This document shows positions 18,393 to 27,301 of a DNA stretch of 64,000 nucleotides, piece after piece. A program made the position numbers and the translations under genes. The stretch is taken from positions 1 through 64,000 of the forward strand of contig JBQTJI010000034.1 in NCBI GenBank assembly GCA_052387255.1. Direction: 5' to 3'. Each line of letters starts with the position of its first letter. The stretch's first letter is position 1. The stretch is from JBBQXK01 sp052387255 (GTDB lineage Bacteria > Pseudomonadota > Alphaproteobacteria > Rhodobacterales > Rhodobacteraceae). The notes below the pieces were generated by a model that saw only the letters and a program-made list of their open reading frames with translations, had not been told where the DNA came from and did not search any database.

Positions 18393-19945
18393 CCCTGCCC
18401 GACCGACCCGAGCTTCTGTCCGTCCAGGGGGTGACCAAGGCCTATCCCGGCGTCGTCGCCAACAGCGACGTGTCCTTTGCCATCAGCCAGGGCGAGGTGC
18501 ACGCCCTTCTGGGCGAAAACGGCGCGGGCAAGTCCACGCTGGTCAAGATGATCTACGGGCTGGTGAAACCCGACGCGGGCCGCATGCGGTTCCGGGGGCA
18601 GGACTACACCCCTGCCCGCCCCGCCGCCGCCCGCGCCGCCGGCGTCGCCATGGTGTTCCAGCACTTTTCCCTGTTCGAGGCGCTGAACGTCGCCGAGAAC
18701 GTCGCCCTCGGCATGGAGAACCCGCCCCCCATGCGCGCCCTGGCCGCCCGTATCCGCGAGGTATCGAACGCCTACGGCCTGCCTCTCGACCCGGCCCGCA
18801 TGGTCGGCGACCTGTCGGCTGGGGAACGACAGCGGGTCGAGATCATCCGCTGCCTCTTGCAGGATCCCAAGCTGCTGATCATGGACGAACCGACGTCGGT
18901 GCTGACCCCGCAGGAGGTCGAGATCCTGTTCCGCACCCTGCGGCAGCTGTCGTCGGAAGGCACCGCGATCCTGTACATCAGCCACAAGCTGGAAGAGATC
19001 CGCGCGCTCTGCGACGAGGCGACGATCCTGCGGCGCGGCAAGGTGGTGGCCACCTGCACGCCCCGTGACCGCACCGCGCGCGAGATGGCGGAACTGATGG
19101 TGGGCAGCGTCCTGACCCCGCCGGAGCGCCACGCCACGCCCAAGGGGCCGACCGCCCTGCAGGTCACCGACCTGTCGGTGAAATCACCGATCCCTTTTGG
19201 CACCTCGCTGAAATCCATCAGCTTTTCCGTGGCACGGGGCGAGGTTCTGGGGATTGCGGGCGTGGCCGGCAACGGACAGGACGAATTGCTGCTGGCGCTG
19301 TCGGGCGAACTGAAATCGCCCCCTAGCGCGGTGAAGATCGACAATGTCTCCGTCGGCGACACCGGCCCCAACCACCGCCGCCGCCTGGGCCTGGTCGCCG
19401 CGCCAGAGGAACGCCTCGGCCACGCCGCCGCCCCCGACATGAGCCTGGTCGAAAACGCGCTTCTGTCGGGCGCGGTCCGCAAGGACCTGACGCGGCGCGG
19501 CTTCATCGACTGGGCGGCGACCACGGCCTTCGCCGAGGGCATCGTCAAGGATTTCGACGTGCGCACGCCCGGCACCCATGTGGCCGCCCGCGCCCTGTCG
19601 GGCGGCAACCTGCAGAAATTCGTGGTGGGCCGCGAGCTGTCGCAGTCCCCGACCGTCGTGATCATCAACCAGCCGACCTGGGGCGTCGATGCCTCTGCCG
19701 CCGCCGCCATCCGGCAGGCGATCTTGGACCGCGCGGGCGACGGGGCGGCGGTGGTGGTGATCAGCCAGGACCTCGATGAACTGCTGGAAATCGCCGACAA
19801 CTTCAGCGCCCTCAACGGTGGCCGCCTGTCGCCCCCCCGCCCGGTCAAGGGCCTGACGGTAGACGAGATCGGCCTGATGATGGGCGGCGCGCACGGGATG
19901 GAACCGGCCCACCACGCACAGGAGGCCAGCCATGCTGCGTCTTGA
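18389..19945 (+). CDS. nucleoside/purine ABC importer, ATP-binding protein
   Basis: Fused double-cassette ATPase of 518 residues. The first cassette has Walker A GENGAGKST, signature LSAGERQRVEI and Walker B LLIMDEPTSV. The second is degenerate: its Walker A position reads GVAGNGQDE, with signature LSGGNLQKFVVGREL and NQPTWGVDASA in place of Walker B. This pattern is typical of the BMP/YufO-RbsA type. The start overlaps the xdhC stop (ATGA), tying transport to xanthine dehydrogenase expression. With the two permeases and the BMP-family binding protein downstream, the likely cargo is a nucleoside or purine; the exact substrate cannot be read from the sequence. Confidence 0.94.
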   Translation: MTLPDRPELLSVQGVTKAYPGVVANSDVSFAISQGEVHALLGENGAGKSTLVKMIYGLVKPDAGRMRFRGQDYTPARPAAARAAGVAMVFQHFSLFEALNVAENVALGMENPPPMRALAARIREVSNAYGLPLDPARMVGDLSAGERQRVEIIRCLLQDPKLLIMDEPTSVLTPQEVEILFRTLRQLSSEGTAILYISHKLEEIRALCDEATILRRGKVVATCTPRDRTAREMAELMVGSVLTPPERHATPKGPTALQVTDLSVKSPIPFGTSLKSISFSVARGEVLGIAGVAGNGQDELLLALSGELKSPPSAVKIDNVSVGDTGPNHRRRLGLVAAPEERLGHAAAPDMSLVENALLSGAVRKDLTRRGFIDWAATTAFAEGIVKDFDVRTPGTHVAARALSGGNLQKFVVGRELSQSPTVVIINQPTWGVDASAAAAIRQAILDRAGDGAAVVVISQDLDELLEIADNFSALNGGRLSPPRPVKGLTVDEIGLMMGGAHGMEPAHHAQEASHAAS

Positions 19946-21014
19946 AAAACGCCCCTCGCCTTCGGTCTTCTGGCAGCGCGCCACGCCAGTGCTGGCCGTC
20001 GTCCTGACCATGATCGCGGGCGGCATCATGTTCGCGCTTCTGGGCAAGAACCCCTTCGAGGCGATCCGCACGATCTTCTGGGACCCGTTGTTCGGCGAGT
20101 TCGCTTTCTATTACCGGGGGCAGCTTCTGGTGAAGGCGGGCCCTCTGATCCTGATCGCGCTCGGCCTTTCGCTCGGCTTCCGCGCGGGCATCTGGAACAT
20201 CGGGGCCGAGGGGCAGTACATCATGGGGGCGATCATCGGGGCCTCGGTGGGGCTTGCGCTGTACCCCACCGAAAACCGGCTGATCTACCCCGTGATGGTC
20301 ATCGCGGGGGCCTTCGGCGGCTGGGCCTGGGCGATGATCCCGGCCATCCTGAAGACGCGGTTCAACACCAACGAGATCCTCGTCTCGCTGCTGTTGGTCT
20401 ATGTCGCGCAGACGATCCTGGCCAAGGCCTCCACCGGGTTCCTGAAGAACCCCGAAGGCATGGGCTTTCCCGGCAGCCGCAACTTCTCGGGCTATCCGGC
20501 GGCGTCGAACCCCGAACTGAGCGCGGGCACCGGCATGCACTGGGGCGTGGTCGCGGCCTTTGTCGCGGTGATTGCGGCCTACATCCTCTTGCAGCGCCAC
20601 ATGCTGGGGTTCCAGATCAAGCTGGCGGGCCAGGCGCCGCGTGCGGCGCGGTTTGCGGGCGTGTCGCCGGACCGGCTGGTGCTTTTGTGCATGGGGTTGG
20701 CGGGGGCGCTGGCCGGGCTTGCGGGGCTGTTCGAGGTGACGGGACCGGCCGGCCAGATCAGCATCGACTTCAACGTGGGCTACGGGTTCACCGCGATCAT
20801 CGTGGCCTTCCTGGGACGGCTGAACCCCATCGGCATCCTGCTGGCGGGGCTTCTGATGGCCCTGACGTACATCGGGGGCGAAATGGCCGCGTCCAACCTG
20901 GGCCTGCCCTCGGCGGCGATCCAGGCGTTCCAGGGGATGCTGCTGTTCTTCCTGCTGGCCACCGACATCCTCACCAATTTCCGCATCCGTCTTGTCCAAA
21001 GGGAGGTCGCATGA
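19932..21014 (+). CDS. nucleoside/purine ABC importer permease 1
   Basis: Inner-membrane permease of the BPD_transp_2 family, 360 residues with about nine or ten hydrophobic helices. The family motif region FRAGIWNIGAEGQYIMGAI lies near residue 85, and a cytoplasmic loop with RAARFAGVSPDR later on contacts the ATPase. It overlaps the ATPase gene by 14 bp and the second permease gene by 4 bp. It is the longer of the two permeases, as is usual for BmpB/YufP-type pairs. Confidence 0.93.
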   Translation: MLRLEKRPSPSVFWQRATPVLAVVLTMIAGGIMFALLGKNPFEAIRTIFWDPLFGEFAFYYRGQLLVKAGPLILIALGLSLGFRAGIWNIGAEGQYIMGAIIGASVGLALYPTENRLIYPVMVIAGAFGGWAWAMIPAILKTRFNTNEILVSLLLVYVAQTILAKASTGFLKNPEGMGFPGSRNFSGYPAASNPELSAGTGMHWGVVAAFVAVIAAYILLQRHMLGFQIKLAGQAPRAARFAGVSPDRLVLLCMGLAGALAGLAGLFEVTGPAGQISIDFNVGYGFTAIIVAFLGRLNPIGILLAGLLMALTYIGGEMAASNLGLPSAAIQAFQGMLLFFLLATDILTNFRIRLVQREVA

Positions 21015-21943
21015 TGTTCGGCGGCATCGACCCGGCACTTCTGCTCGCCTCGGTCATCGTGGCTTCGGTCCCGATCATCCTGGCCGCCATCGGCGAGCTT
21101 GTCGTGGAAAAGGCGGGCGTCCTGAACCTGGGCGTCGAGGGGATGATGATCATGGGGGCGATCTGCGGCTTCGTCACCGCCGTCGAGACCGGCAGCCCGT
21201 TCCTCGGCTTCCTCGGCGGCGCACTGGGTGCTGCGGCGCTGTCGGGCGTCTTCGCCCTGCTGACGCAGTACCTGCTGACCAACCAGGTCGCGACCGGCCT
21301 TGCCCTCACCCTCTTCGGCCTCGGCCTCAGCAGCCTGATCGGCCAAGGCTATGTCGGCATCAAGCCGCCCGCCACCGGCACCGTGCCGTTCGGCCCGCTG
21401 GCCGACATCCCCTTCCTCGGCAAGGTCGTCTTCGGCCATGACTGGGTGGTCTACCTCTCGGTCGCCGTCGTCGCCGCCGTCTGGTGGGTGCTGAAGACCA
21501 GCCGCGCCGGTCTGATCCTGCGCGCTGTCGGCGAAAGCCACGACGCGGCCCATGCCCTGGGGTACAAGGTCACGCGCATCCGGGTCATGGCGATCCTGTT
21601 CGGGGGGGCGATGGCGGGGCTCGGCGGGGCCTACATCAGCCTGATCCGCGTGCCGCAATGGGTGGACGGGATCACCGCCGGACAGGGCTGGATCGCCCTT
21701 GCCATCGTGGTCTTCGCCAGCTGGAAACCCTGGCGCGTGCTGCTGGGTGCCTATCTTTTCGGCGGCATCACCGTCTTGCAACTGAACCTCCAGGCCGCCG
21801 GTTCGGCCATCCCGGTCGAATACTTGTCCATGGCCCCCTATCTGATAACCATCCTCGTGCTGGTCATCATGTCCTCTGGCCGGGGCCGCGCGGCACTTGC
21901 CGCACCTGCGGCGCTGGGCCAGAATTTCCACGCCTCACGCTAG
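21011..21943 (+). CDS. nucleoside/purine ABC importer permease 2
   Basis: Second BPD_transp_2 permease, 310 residues, about nine hydrophobic helices. The family motif appears as VVEKAGVLNLGVEGMMIMGA near residue 35, and the ATPase-contact loop as GESHDAAHALGYKVTRIRV. The ATG ATG start overlaps the upstream stop. It lacks the extra N-terminal segment of permease 1. The heterodimer with permease 1 forms the translocation path. Confidence 0.93.
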   Translation: MMFGGIDPALLLASVIVASVPIILAAIGELVVEKAGVLNLGVEGMMIMGAICGFVTAVETGSPFLGFLGGALGAAALSGVFALLTQYLLTNQVATGLALTLFGLGLSSLIGQGYVGIKPPATGTVPFGPLADIPFLGKVVFGHDWVVYLSVAVVAAVWWVLKTSRAGLILRAVGESHDAAHALGYKVTRIRVMAILFGGAMAGLGGAYISLIRVPQWVDGITAGQGWIALAIVVFASWKPWRVLLGAYLFGGITVLQLNLQAAGSAIPVEYLSMAPYLITILVLVIMSSGRGRAALAAPAALGQNFHASR

Positions 21944-21993
21944 GGGCACCAACAGAACCGGGGGCCAACCCCCGGAAAACAGGGAGAAACGGA

Positions 21994-23082
21994 ATGAATC
22001 GCAGACATCTTCTGGCCACCGTCGCACTGGGCCTGTCCATGGCCTTTGGCGGTGCCGCCATGGCGCAGGACAAGACCAAGGCCTGCTTCGTCTATGTCGG
22101 ACCCATCGGCGACCTGGGCTGGACCTACCAGCACCACCAGGGTGCCCTGGCCGTGCAGGAGGCCTTTCGCGACAAGGTCGAGATCAAGTGGCAGGAAAGC
22201 GTGCCCGAAGGGGCCGACGCGGAACGCGTGCTGACTTCGATGGCGCTGGAAGGCTGCGACATCATCTTCACCACGTCCTTCGGCTACATGGACGCGACCA
22301 ACGCCGTCGCCGCCAAGTTCCCGAACGTCAAGTTCGAACACGCGACCGGCTTCAAGCGCGACCATGCCAACGTCTCGACCTACAACGCGCGCTTCTACGA
22401 AGGCCGCGCGATCCAGGGCCACATCGCGGGCAAGATGACCAAGTCGAACAAGATCGGCTACATCGCGTCCTTCCCGATCCCCGAGGTGATCATGGGGATC
22501 AACAGCTATTACCTGCACGCGAAAAAGGTGAATCCGGCGGTCGAGTTGACGATCATCTGGGCCTACACCTGGTTCGACCCGGCGAAAGAGGCCGACGCGG
22601 CCAAGGCAATGATCGAACAGGGCGTCGACGTGATCGCGTCGCACACCGACAGCACCGCACCGCTGGCCGAGGCGGCCAAGAACCCCGGCGTGATCGGGTT
22701 CGGACAAGCGTCCGACATGGCGATCCCGGAATACATGCCGACGCCCCGCGTGTCCTCGATCATCGACAACTGGGCTCCCTACTATGTCAAGCGGGTGGGG
22801 GCGCTCCTGGACGGCACCTATGCCCAGACCGACAGCTGGGAAGGCATCGCCAGCGGCGAGGTCGAGATCGGCGCGATCACCGAGGCGGTCCCTGCGGAGG
22901 TGAAGGCCGAGGCCGAGGCGATGCGCGACGCCATCGCGGCGGGCACCTATCACCCCTTCACCGGCCCGATCAACAAGCAGGACGGTTCGGCCTGGCTGGC
23001 CGAGGGCGCAACCGCGCCCGATGGCGACCTTCTGGGCATGGGGTTCTATGTCGAGGGGATCACCGGCGACATTCCGAAGTAG
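21994..23082 (+). CDS. BMP-family substrate-binding protein
   Basis: Periplasmic binding component of the preceding importer, 362 residues. It has a classical signal peptide (MNRRHLLATVALGLSMAFG, cleavage after AMAQ). The mature part has the BMP/PnrA fold start ACFVYVGPIGDLGWTYQHHQG and the GFGQASDMA and HTDSTAPLAEAA segments of the family. PnrA-like proteins bind purine nucleosides; xanthine dehydrogenase next door fits purine nucleoside or base import. The ribosome site AGGGAGAAACGG precedes the ATG. It is 50 bp behind the permease, and a hairpin follows, so it closes the operon. Confidence 0.94.
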   Translation: MNRRHLLATVALGLSMAFGGAAMAQDKTKACFVYVGPIGDLGWTYQHHQGALAVQEAFRDKVEIKWQESVPEGADAERVLTSMALEGCDIIFTTSFGYMDATNAVAAKFPNVKFEHATGFKRDHANVSTYNARFYEGRAIQGHIAGKMTKSNKIGYIASFPIPEVIMGINSYYLHAKKVNPAVELTIIWAYTWFDPAKEADAAKAMIEQGVDVIASHTDSTAPLAEAAKNPGVIGFGQASDMAIPEYMPTPRVSSIIDNWAPYYVKRVGALLDGTYAQTDSWEGIASGEVEIGAITEAVPAEVKAEAEAMRDAIAAGTYHPFTGPINKQDGSAWLAEGATAPDGDLLGMGFYVEGITGDIPK

Positions 23083-23105
23083 CCGCAGGTTTCGCGCAGG
23101 CTGAC

Positions 23106-23134
23106 AAAAGGGGGGCGGGCGACCGCTCCCCTTT
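23106..23134 (+). terminator. terminator of the xdh-ABC operon
   Basis: AAAGGGG and GCGG pair with CCGC and CCCCTTT around a short loop about 25 bp after the binding-protein stop codon. It is followed by CGCTTT, a weak U tract. Confidence 0.6.
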
Positions 23135-23271
23135 CGCTTTACGCCGAAACTCCCGTCAAAGTTGCGTCAATCCGTGACCTGCCGCGCCTGATTGCATCGC
23201 GCGGCAGACGTCCTGGTGTACCCTGCCGCGGTCCGGCTCCGATCCGGATGCCATTTGACAGGAGAATTGAC

Positions 23272-23520
23272 ATGCCCCGTTTCGTGATCGACCTCGGCCC
23301 CCTTGAAATGTCCGACGACACCGCCCACCGGCTGGAACACGACCTGCAGAAGGTCGCCATCGGCTACCTGGCCGGCCTGAAGCTCGAACAGCCGGTGGCG
23401 CTCAAGCTGCATCCCGAATGGCGCGGACTGATCGCCCATCTCGACATGAAGAGCCTGTTCGAGCAGGAGGCCCGCGTGTCCGAGCAGATGTTCAACCTCG
23501 AACGCGGCATCGGGCGGTGA
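23272..23520 (+). CDS. conserved small protein of unknown function
   Basis: An 82-residue protein with no Cys, no signal and no membrane segment; it is helix-rich and acidic (MSDDTAHRLEHDLQKVAIG and FEQEARVSEQMF). The start has a clear AGGAG site 7 bp upstream, and codon use is like its neighbours, so it is a real gene. I do not recognise a family. Its stop overlaps the GTG of the next gene (GTGA), so the two are coupled and probably act together. Confidence 0.65.
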   Translation: MPRFVIDLGPLEMSDDTAHRLEHDLQKVAIGYLAGLKLEQPVALKLHPEWRGLIAHLDMKSLFEQEARVSEQMFNLERGIGR

Positions 23521-23894
23521 CGGTCCGGACCTGCCCAAGCGCCCCTGCCGCGCCGGGTGCGCTGCTTCTGGGCATGCTGGGGCAGGACGGGCGGGTCCGG
23601 CCCCTGCGCACGGCGATGACGGTGGACGAAGGGTTTGTCGCCACCGCCCGCGCCGCAGGCCCGCCCGAGGCGCGGATGCGCTTTGCCTCGCCCTGCCTCG
23701 AGGGCGGCTGCAAACAATGGACCGGGCACGCCTGCGGCGTGGTGGCGCGGGTGCTGGCCGAGATCGCCCCGCCACCGGCATCAGCACTTCCCCCCTGCCT
23801 GATCCGCGCGACCTGCCGCTGGTACGACGAACGCGGTGCGGCGGCCTGCGCCGTCTGCGACCAGGTGGTGACGGACACGACCGCCGCCGCCTGA
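23517..23894 (+). CDS. Cys-rich small protein of unknown function
   Basis: A 125-residue soluble protein starting at a GTG inside the previous stop codon. It has eight cysteines in a patterned arrangement: one near the N-terminus, then C-x4-C-x7-C (CLEGGCKQWTGHAC), and a C-terminal group ending CxxC (ATCRWYDERGAAACAVC). Such spacing suggests a zinc or iron-sulfur site. I cannot name the family. It is coupled to the 82-residue protein before it and lies 70 bp before an FAD oxidoreductase. Confidence 0.62.
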   Translation: MTVRTCPSAPAAPGALLLGMLGQDGRVRPLRTAMTVDEGFVATARAAGPPEARMRFASPCLEGGCKQWTGHACGVVARVLAEIAPPPASALPPCLIRATCRWYDERGAAACAVCDQVVTDTTAAA

Positions 23895-23964
23895 ACTCCG
23901 GAGGGGACGCCCTTCCCCCGGCGGCGCGGCCATGGCAGGGTCGCGCCGCACACCGGGGGCGGAC

Positions 23965-25044
23965 ATGGACCACGACTTTCTCATCATCGGCGGCGGCATC
24001 GCCGGGGTTTCGGCGGCGGCGTCGCTGTCGGCACTCGGCTCGGTCCTGCTGTTCGAGGGCGAGACACACCTCGCCCACCACGCCTCGGGCCGCTCCGCCG
24101 CGATGTACGAACCGCGCTACGGCGCACCGGCGGTGGTCGAGCTTTCGCTGGCATCGGGCGACCATTTCCGCAAGCTGCCGGGGCTGCTGTCCGACCGGGG
24201 GCTGTTGATCCTCGGCGGACCGGGCGAGGAAGACGCCGTCGCCTCCGAGGCCGCCACCATGAACTCGTCGTCCGTAGGCATCGCCGAAGCCGTGAAAATG
24301 GTCCCGATCCTGAACCCCGCCGCCATCACCGCCGCCGCCTTCTCGTCCGAGGCATGGGACATCGACACCGACCTCCTCCTGCAGGACTTCGCCCGCACCG
24401 CCCGCGCCAACGGCACACGCATCCTGACCGGCACGCGGATCACCGCGCTGACCCGCGACGGCACCGGCTGGCGCGCCGACTGGACCGGCGGCAGCGCCGC
24501 CGCGCGCATCGTGATCAACGCCTCGGGGGCCTGGGCCGATTCCGTCGCCACCCTGGCCGGCCTTGCCCCCCTCGGCCTGATACCGCACCGCCGGTCCATG
24601 GCCCGCATCCCCGCCCCCGGTGGACATGACGTATCGCTCTGGCCGATGATCTTCGGCGCGGGCGAGACCTGGTACGCCAAGCCCGATGCCGGTGCCCTGA
24701 TCGTGTCGCCCGCCGAGGAAGACCCGACCACAGCCCACGACGCCTGGGCCGACGACATGGTGCTGGCCGAAGGGCTGGCGCGCTACGAGGCGGTGGTGAC
24801 CGAACCCGTCACGCGGATGCTGTCGAACTGGGCGGGCCTGCGCACCTTTGCCCCCGACCGCGTGCCGGTGATCGGCTTTGCCGCCTCTGCGCCGGGCTTT
24901 TTCTGGCTGGCAGGACAGGGCGGCTACGGGTTCCAGACCTCGGCCGCCGCCGCGCGGCTGGTGGCCGACCTGATCGGCGGCAGCGCGCCCGACCTGCCTG
25001 TCCCGCTGGTCGCCGCCCTGTCACCGGCGCGGTTCGGGGGATGA
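23965..25044 (+). CDS. FAD-dependent amino acid oxidase family protein (DAO fold)
   Basis: A 359-residue flavoprotein of the glycine/D-amino acid oxidase family. The N-terminal dinucleotide motif DFLIIGGGIAGVSAAASL binds FAD, the HASGRSAAMYEPRYG segment is the conserved flavin loop, and the C-terminal end FFWLAGQGGYGFQTSAAAARL is the second FAD contact. ATG 23965 is preferred because it places the FAD motif right at the N-terminus; an ATG 33 bp upstream is possible. The arrangement is like D-arginine dehydrogenase DauA, but the substrate is not deducible. No signal peptide. Confidence 0.85.
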   Translation: MDHDFLIIGGGIAGVSAAASLSALGSVLLFEGETHLAHHASGRSAAMYEPRYGAPAVVELSLASGDHFRKLPGLLSDRGLLILGGPGEEDAVASEAATMNSSSVGIAEAVKMVPILNPAAITAAAFSSEAWDIDTDLLLQDFARTARANGTRILTGTRITALTRDGTGWRADWTGGSAAARIVINASGAWADSVATLAGLAPLGLIPHRRSMARIPAPGGHDVSLWPMIFGAGETWYAKPDAGALIVSPAEEDPTTAHDAWADDMVLAEGLARYEAVVTEPVTRMLSNWAGLRTFAPDRVPVIGFAASAPGFFWLAGQGGYGFQTSAAAARLVADLIGGSAPDLPVPLVAALSPARFGG

Positions 25045-25075
25045 CAGGGGCGGGCGCTTCGGGCAGCGTGCAGGC

Positions 25076-25867
25076 ATGACGCGCACGATTCTTCTCGCCC
25101 TCACCCTGCTTGCGCTTGCCGCCTGCGGTGGCCAGCCCCGCGAACGCGCGGGCGCTCCTGTGCCCGCCACCGCCGTGACCGCCCCGAACTTCGGCGATGT
25201 CGAGCCGCATGACTGGGACGGGCGCAGCCCCGCGAGTTACGCGGTCCACGGCACCGATACCTCGCGATACCAGACCTCGGTCGACTGGCGCACGGCGCGT
25301 GCCAACGGCGTCAACTTCACCTTCATCAAGTCGACCGAAGGGGCCGACAACGTGGACCCGATGTTCCGCGACCACTGGCGGGGCGCGCGGGCGGCAGGCA
25401 TCCGGACCGGCGCCTATCATTTCTGGTACCACTGCGCCCCCGGCCGCGACCAGGCACGCAACTTCATCGCCCGCGTGCCGCGCGCGCCCGGTGCCCTGCC
25501 CCCGGTCCTTGACCTCGAATGGACGCCGTTCTCGCCCACCTGCACCCGCCGCCCTCCCACGGCAGAACTGCTGCGCGAGGCGCAGGATTTCATCGACATC
25601 GTCGCCCGCCACTACGGCCAGCGCCCGCTTGTCTATGTCTCGCCCGACATCTACCGCGAGCGCAGCCTTGACCGGCTGCGCGGGGTCGAGTTCTGGTTGC
25701 GGTCGGTCGCAGGCCACCCGTCCAAGGTCTATCCGGGCCACGGCTGGACCTTCTGGCAATATTCGGGAACCGGCACCATCCCCGGCATCGCGGGCAAGGC
25801 CGACCTCAACGTGTTCAACGGCGGCTCTGCGGCCTGGGCCGCGTGGCTGGCATCAAGCGCGCGGTGA
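25076..25867 (+). CDS. GH25 lysozyme-like lipoprotein
   Basis: A 263-residue predicted peptidoglycan muramidase. The N-terminus is a lipoprotein signal with lipobox LALAAC (Cys near residue 18). The glycoside hydrolase 25 domain starts at HGTDTSRYQTSVDW and continues with FTFIKSTEGAD, GIRTGAYHFWYH and the acidic strand PPVLDLEW, which carries the usual catalytic Asp/Glu. It ends with FWQYSGTGTIPGIAG. It is probably anchored in the periplasm and acts in wall remodelling. A strong inverted repeat follows its stop. Confidence 0.88.
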   Translation: MTRTILLALTLLALAACGGQPRERAGAPVPATAVTAPNFGDVEPHDWDGRSPASYAVHGTDTSRYQTSVDWRTARANGVNFTFIKSTEGADNVDPMFRDHWRGARAAGIRTGAYHFWYHCAPGRDQARNFIARVPRAPGALPPVLDLEWTPFSPTCTRRPPTAELLREAQDFIDIVARHYGQRPLVYVSPDIYRERSLDRLRGVEFWLRSVAGHPSKVYPGHGWTFWQYSGTGTIPGIAGKADLNVFNGGSAAWAAWLASSAR

Positions 25868-25873
25868 AGGGAT

Positions 25874-25951
25874 CAATCGCCCCGGCGCAGGCCGGGGGCC
25901 CCCAGCGGTGCGCGCCGGTGATCGAGGCCCCGGCCGGCGCCGGGGCGATTG
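25874..25951. terminator. bidirectional terminator-like inverted repeat
   Basis: 24-nt arms (25874-25897 and 25928-25951) match in inverted orientation at 23 of 24 positions, with 30 nt between. The repeat sits between the convergent lysozyme and ubiH-like genes. No U tract is present, so it could equally be a mobile repeat that serves both genes as terminator. Confidence 0.6.
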
Positions 25952-25996
25952 CGCTATGGCTGGCAGGCGGTTCATATTGGGGACAACCGGCCTTGG

Positions 25997-27220
25997 TCAG
26001 ACCGGCAGCCCCTGCAGCAGCCTTGGCAGATCACCCGTCAGCCCCGCCGCGTTCCGCATGAACCCGCGCCGCAGCGCGGGACTGCGCGTGACCGCCCCCA
26101 TGCCCAGATCGCGCAACCCGCGCAGAACCGGATTGTCGTTCGAGAACAGCCGGTTCACCAGATCCATCCCCAGCGCCAGCGCGGTCGTGTCGAACCGCCG
26201 CCAGCGCTGATAACGCAACGGCACATCCCCGGCCCCGATATCCTCGCCGCGCCGCGCCGCCAGCACCAGCACCTCCGCCAGCGCGGCCACATCGCGCAGC
26301 CCCAGGTTCAGCCCCTGCCCCGCGATCGGATGCACCCCGTGCGCCGCATCCCCGACCAGCACCAGCCGGTGCCCGGCCCAGCGGTCGGCCAGCGACAGGC
26401 TCAAGCGATAGGTGAACCGCGTCCCCGCCAGCCGCACCTCGCCCAGGAAATCGCCGAAACGCGGGCGCAGGGCGTCGAGATAGCCGTCATCCGGCAGCGC
26501 CTGGATCACCGCGGCGTTCGCGTCGGTCTCGCTCCAGACAATCGACGACCGGTTGTCCGGCAACGGCAGGATTGCCAGCGGTCCCTCGGGCATGAAAAAC
26601 TGGTGCGCCGTGCCGTGATGGGGCAGGTCATGCTCCACCGCCGTCACCAGCGCCGTCTGGCCATAGGCCCAGCCCTGCCGCCCGATCCCCGCCCGCGCGG
26701 CGGTCCCCGACCCGCGCCCGTCACACCCCGCGATCAGCCGCCCCGCCAGCACCCGGCCACCGGCCAGCGTCACCGACGCCGTCGCACCCGCCGACTGCGC
26801 CACCACCGTCTCGCCCGACAAGACCGTCACGCGCGGTTCCGCCGCCATCGCCCGCCGGAACGCGGCATACAGGTGCCGGTCCTCGACCATATGCCCCATC
26901 GGGCCTTCCTCGATCTCGGCGGCGTCGAAGTGCAGGAACAGCGGCGACGCCCCGGTTCCCGCGCGCCCGTCGCTGGCCTTGACCGCCAGGATCGGCTGCG
27001 ACACTGCCGCCACGTCGGGCCACACGCCAACCGCCGACAACAGCCGCCGCGACGCCACCGCCAGCGCATAGGCCCGCCCGTCGAACCCAGCCTCTGCGCG
27101 CACGGGCGCCGGCCTTGCGTCGATCACGACCGACGACAGCCCCCCCTGCGCCAGGGCCAGCGCCAACGCGGGGCCGTTCAGCCCCCCGCCCACGATCAGG
27201 ACATCCGCATCCACGCTCAT
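25997..27220 (-). CDS. ubiH: UbiH/COQ6-family FAD monooxygenase
   Basis: A 407-residue flavin hydroxylase of ubiquinone biosynthesis. The FAD motif DVLIVGGGLNGPALALALAQ is at the N-terminus, the DG motif is GCDGRGSGTAARAGIG, and the second FAD motif is LVLVGDAAHGVHPIAGQGLNLGLRD. All three are present and in order, so it should be active. The ATG at 27220 places the dinucleotide fold at residue 7. Which ring position it hydroxylates (UbiH, UbiF, UbiI or UbiL type) cannot be told from one sequence. It is divergent from the amidase gene across 81 bp. Confidence 0.88.
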   Translation of the reverse strand: MSVDADVLIVGGGLNGPALALALAQGGLSSVVIDARPAPVRAEAGFDGRAYALAVASRRLLSAVGVWPDVAAVSQPILAVKASDGRAGTGASPLFLHFDAAEIEEGPMGHMVEDRHLYAAFRRAMAAEPRVTVLSGETVVAQSAGATASVTLAGGRVLAGRLIAGCDGRGSGTAARAGIGRQGWAYGQTALVTAVEHDLPHHGTAHQFFMPEGPLAILPLPDNRSSIVWSETDANAAVIQALPDDGYLDALRPRFGDFLGEVRLAGTRFTYRLSLSLADRWAGHRLVLVGDAAHGVHPIAGQGLNLGLRDVAALAEVLVLAARRGEDIGAGDVPLRYQRWRRFDTTALALGMDLVNRLFSNDNPVLRGLRDLGMGAVTRSPALRRGFMRNAAGLTGDLPRLLQGLPV

Positions 27221-27301
27221 GCCCCCAGATATGTCCCCCGGCGATGGATTGTCCATGCGCCGCACTGCCGCTACCCTCGCCGGCGACAGCGGGGATCGCA
27301 C

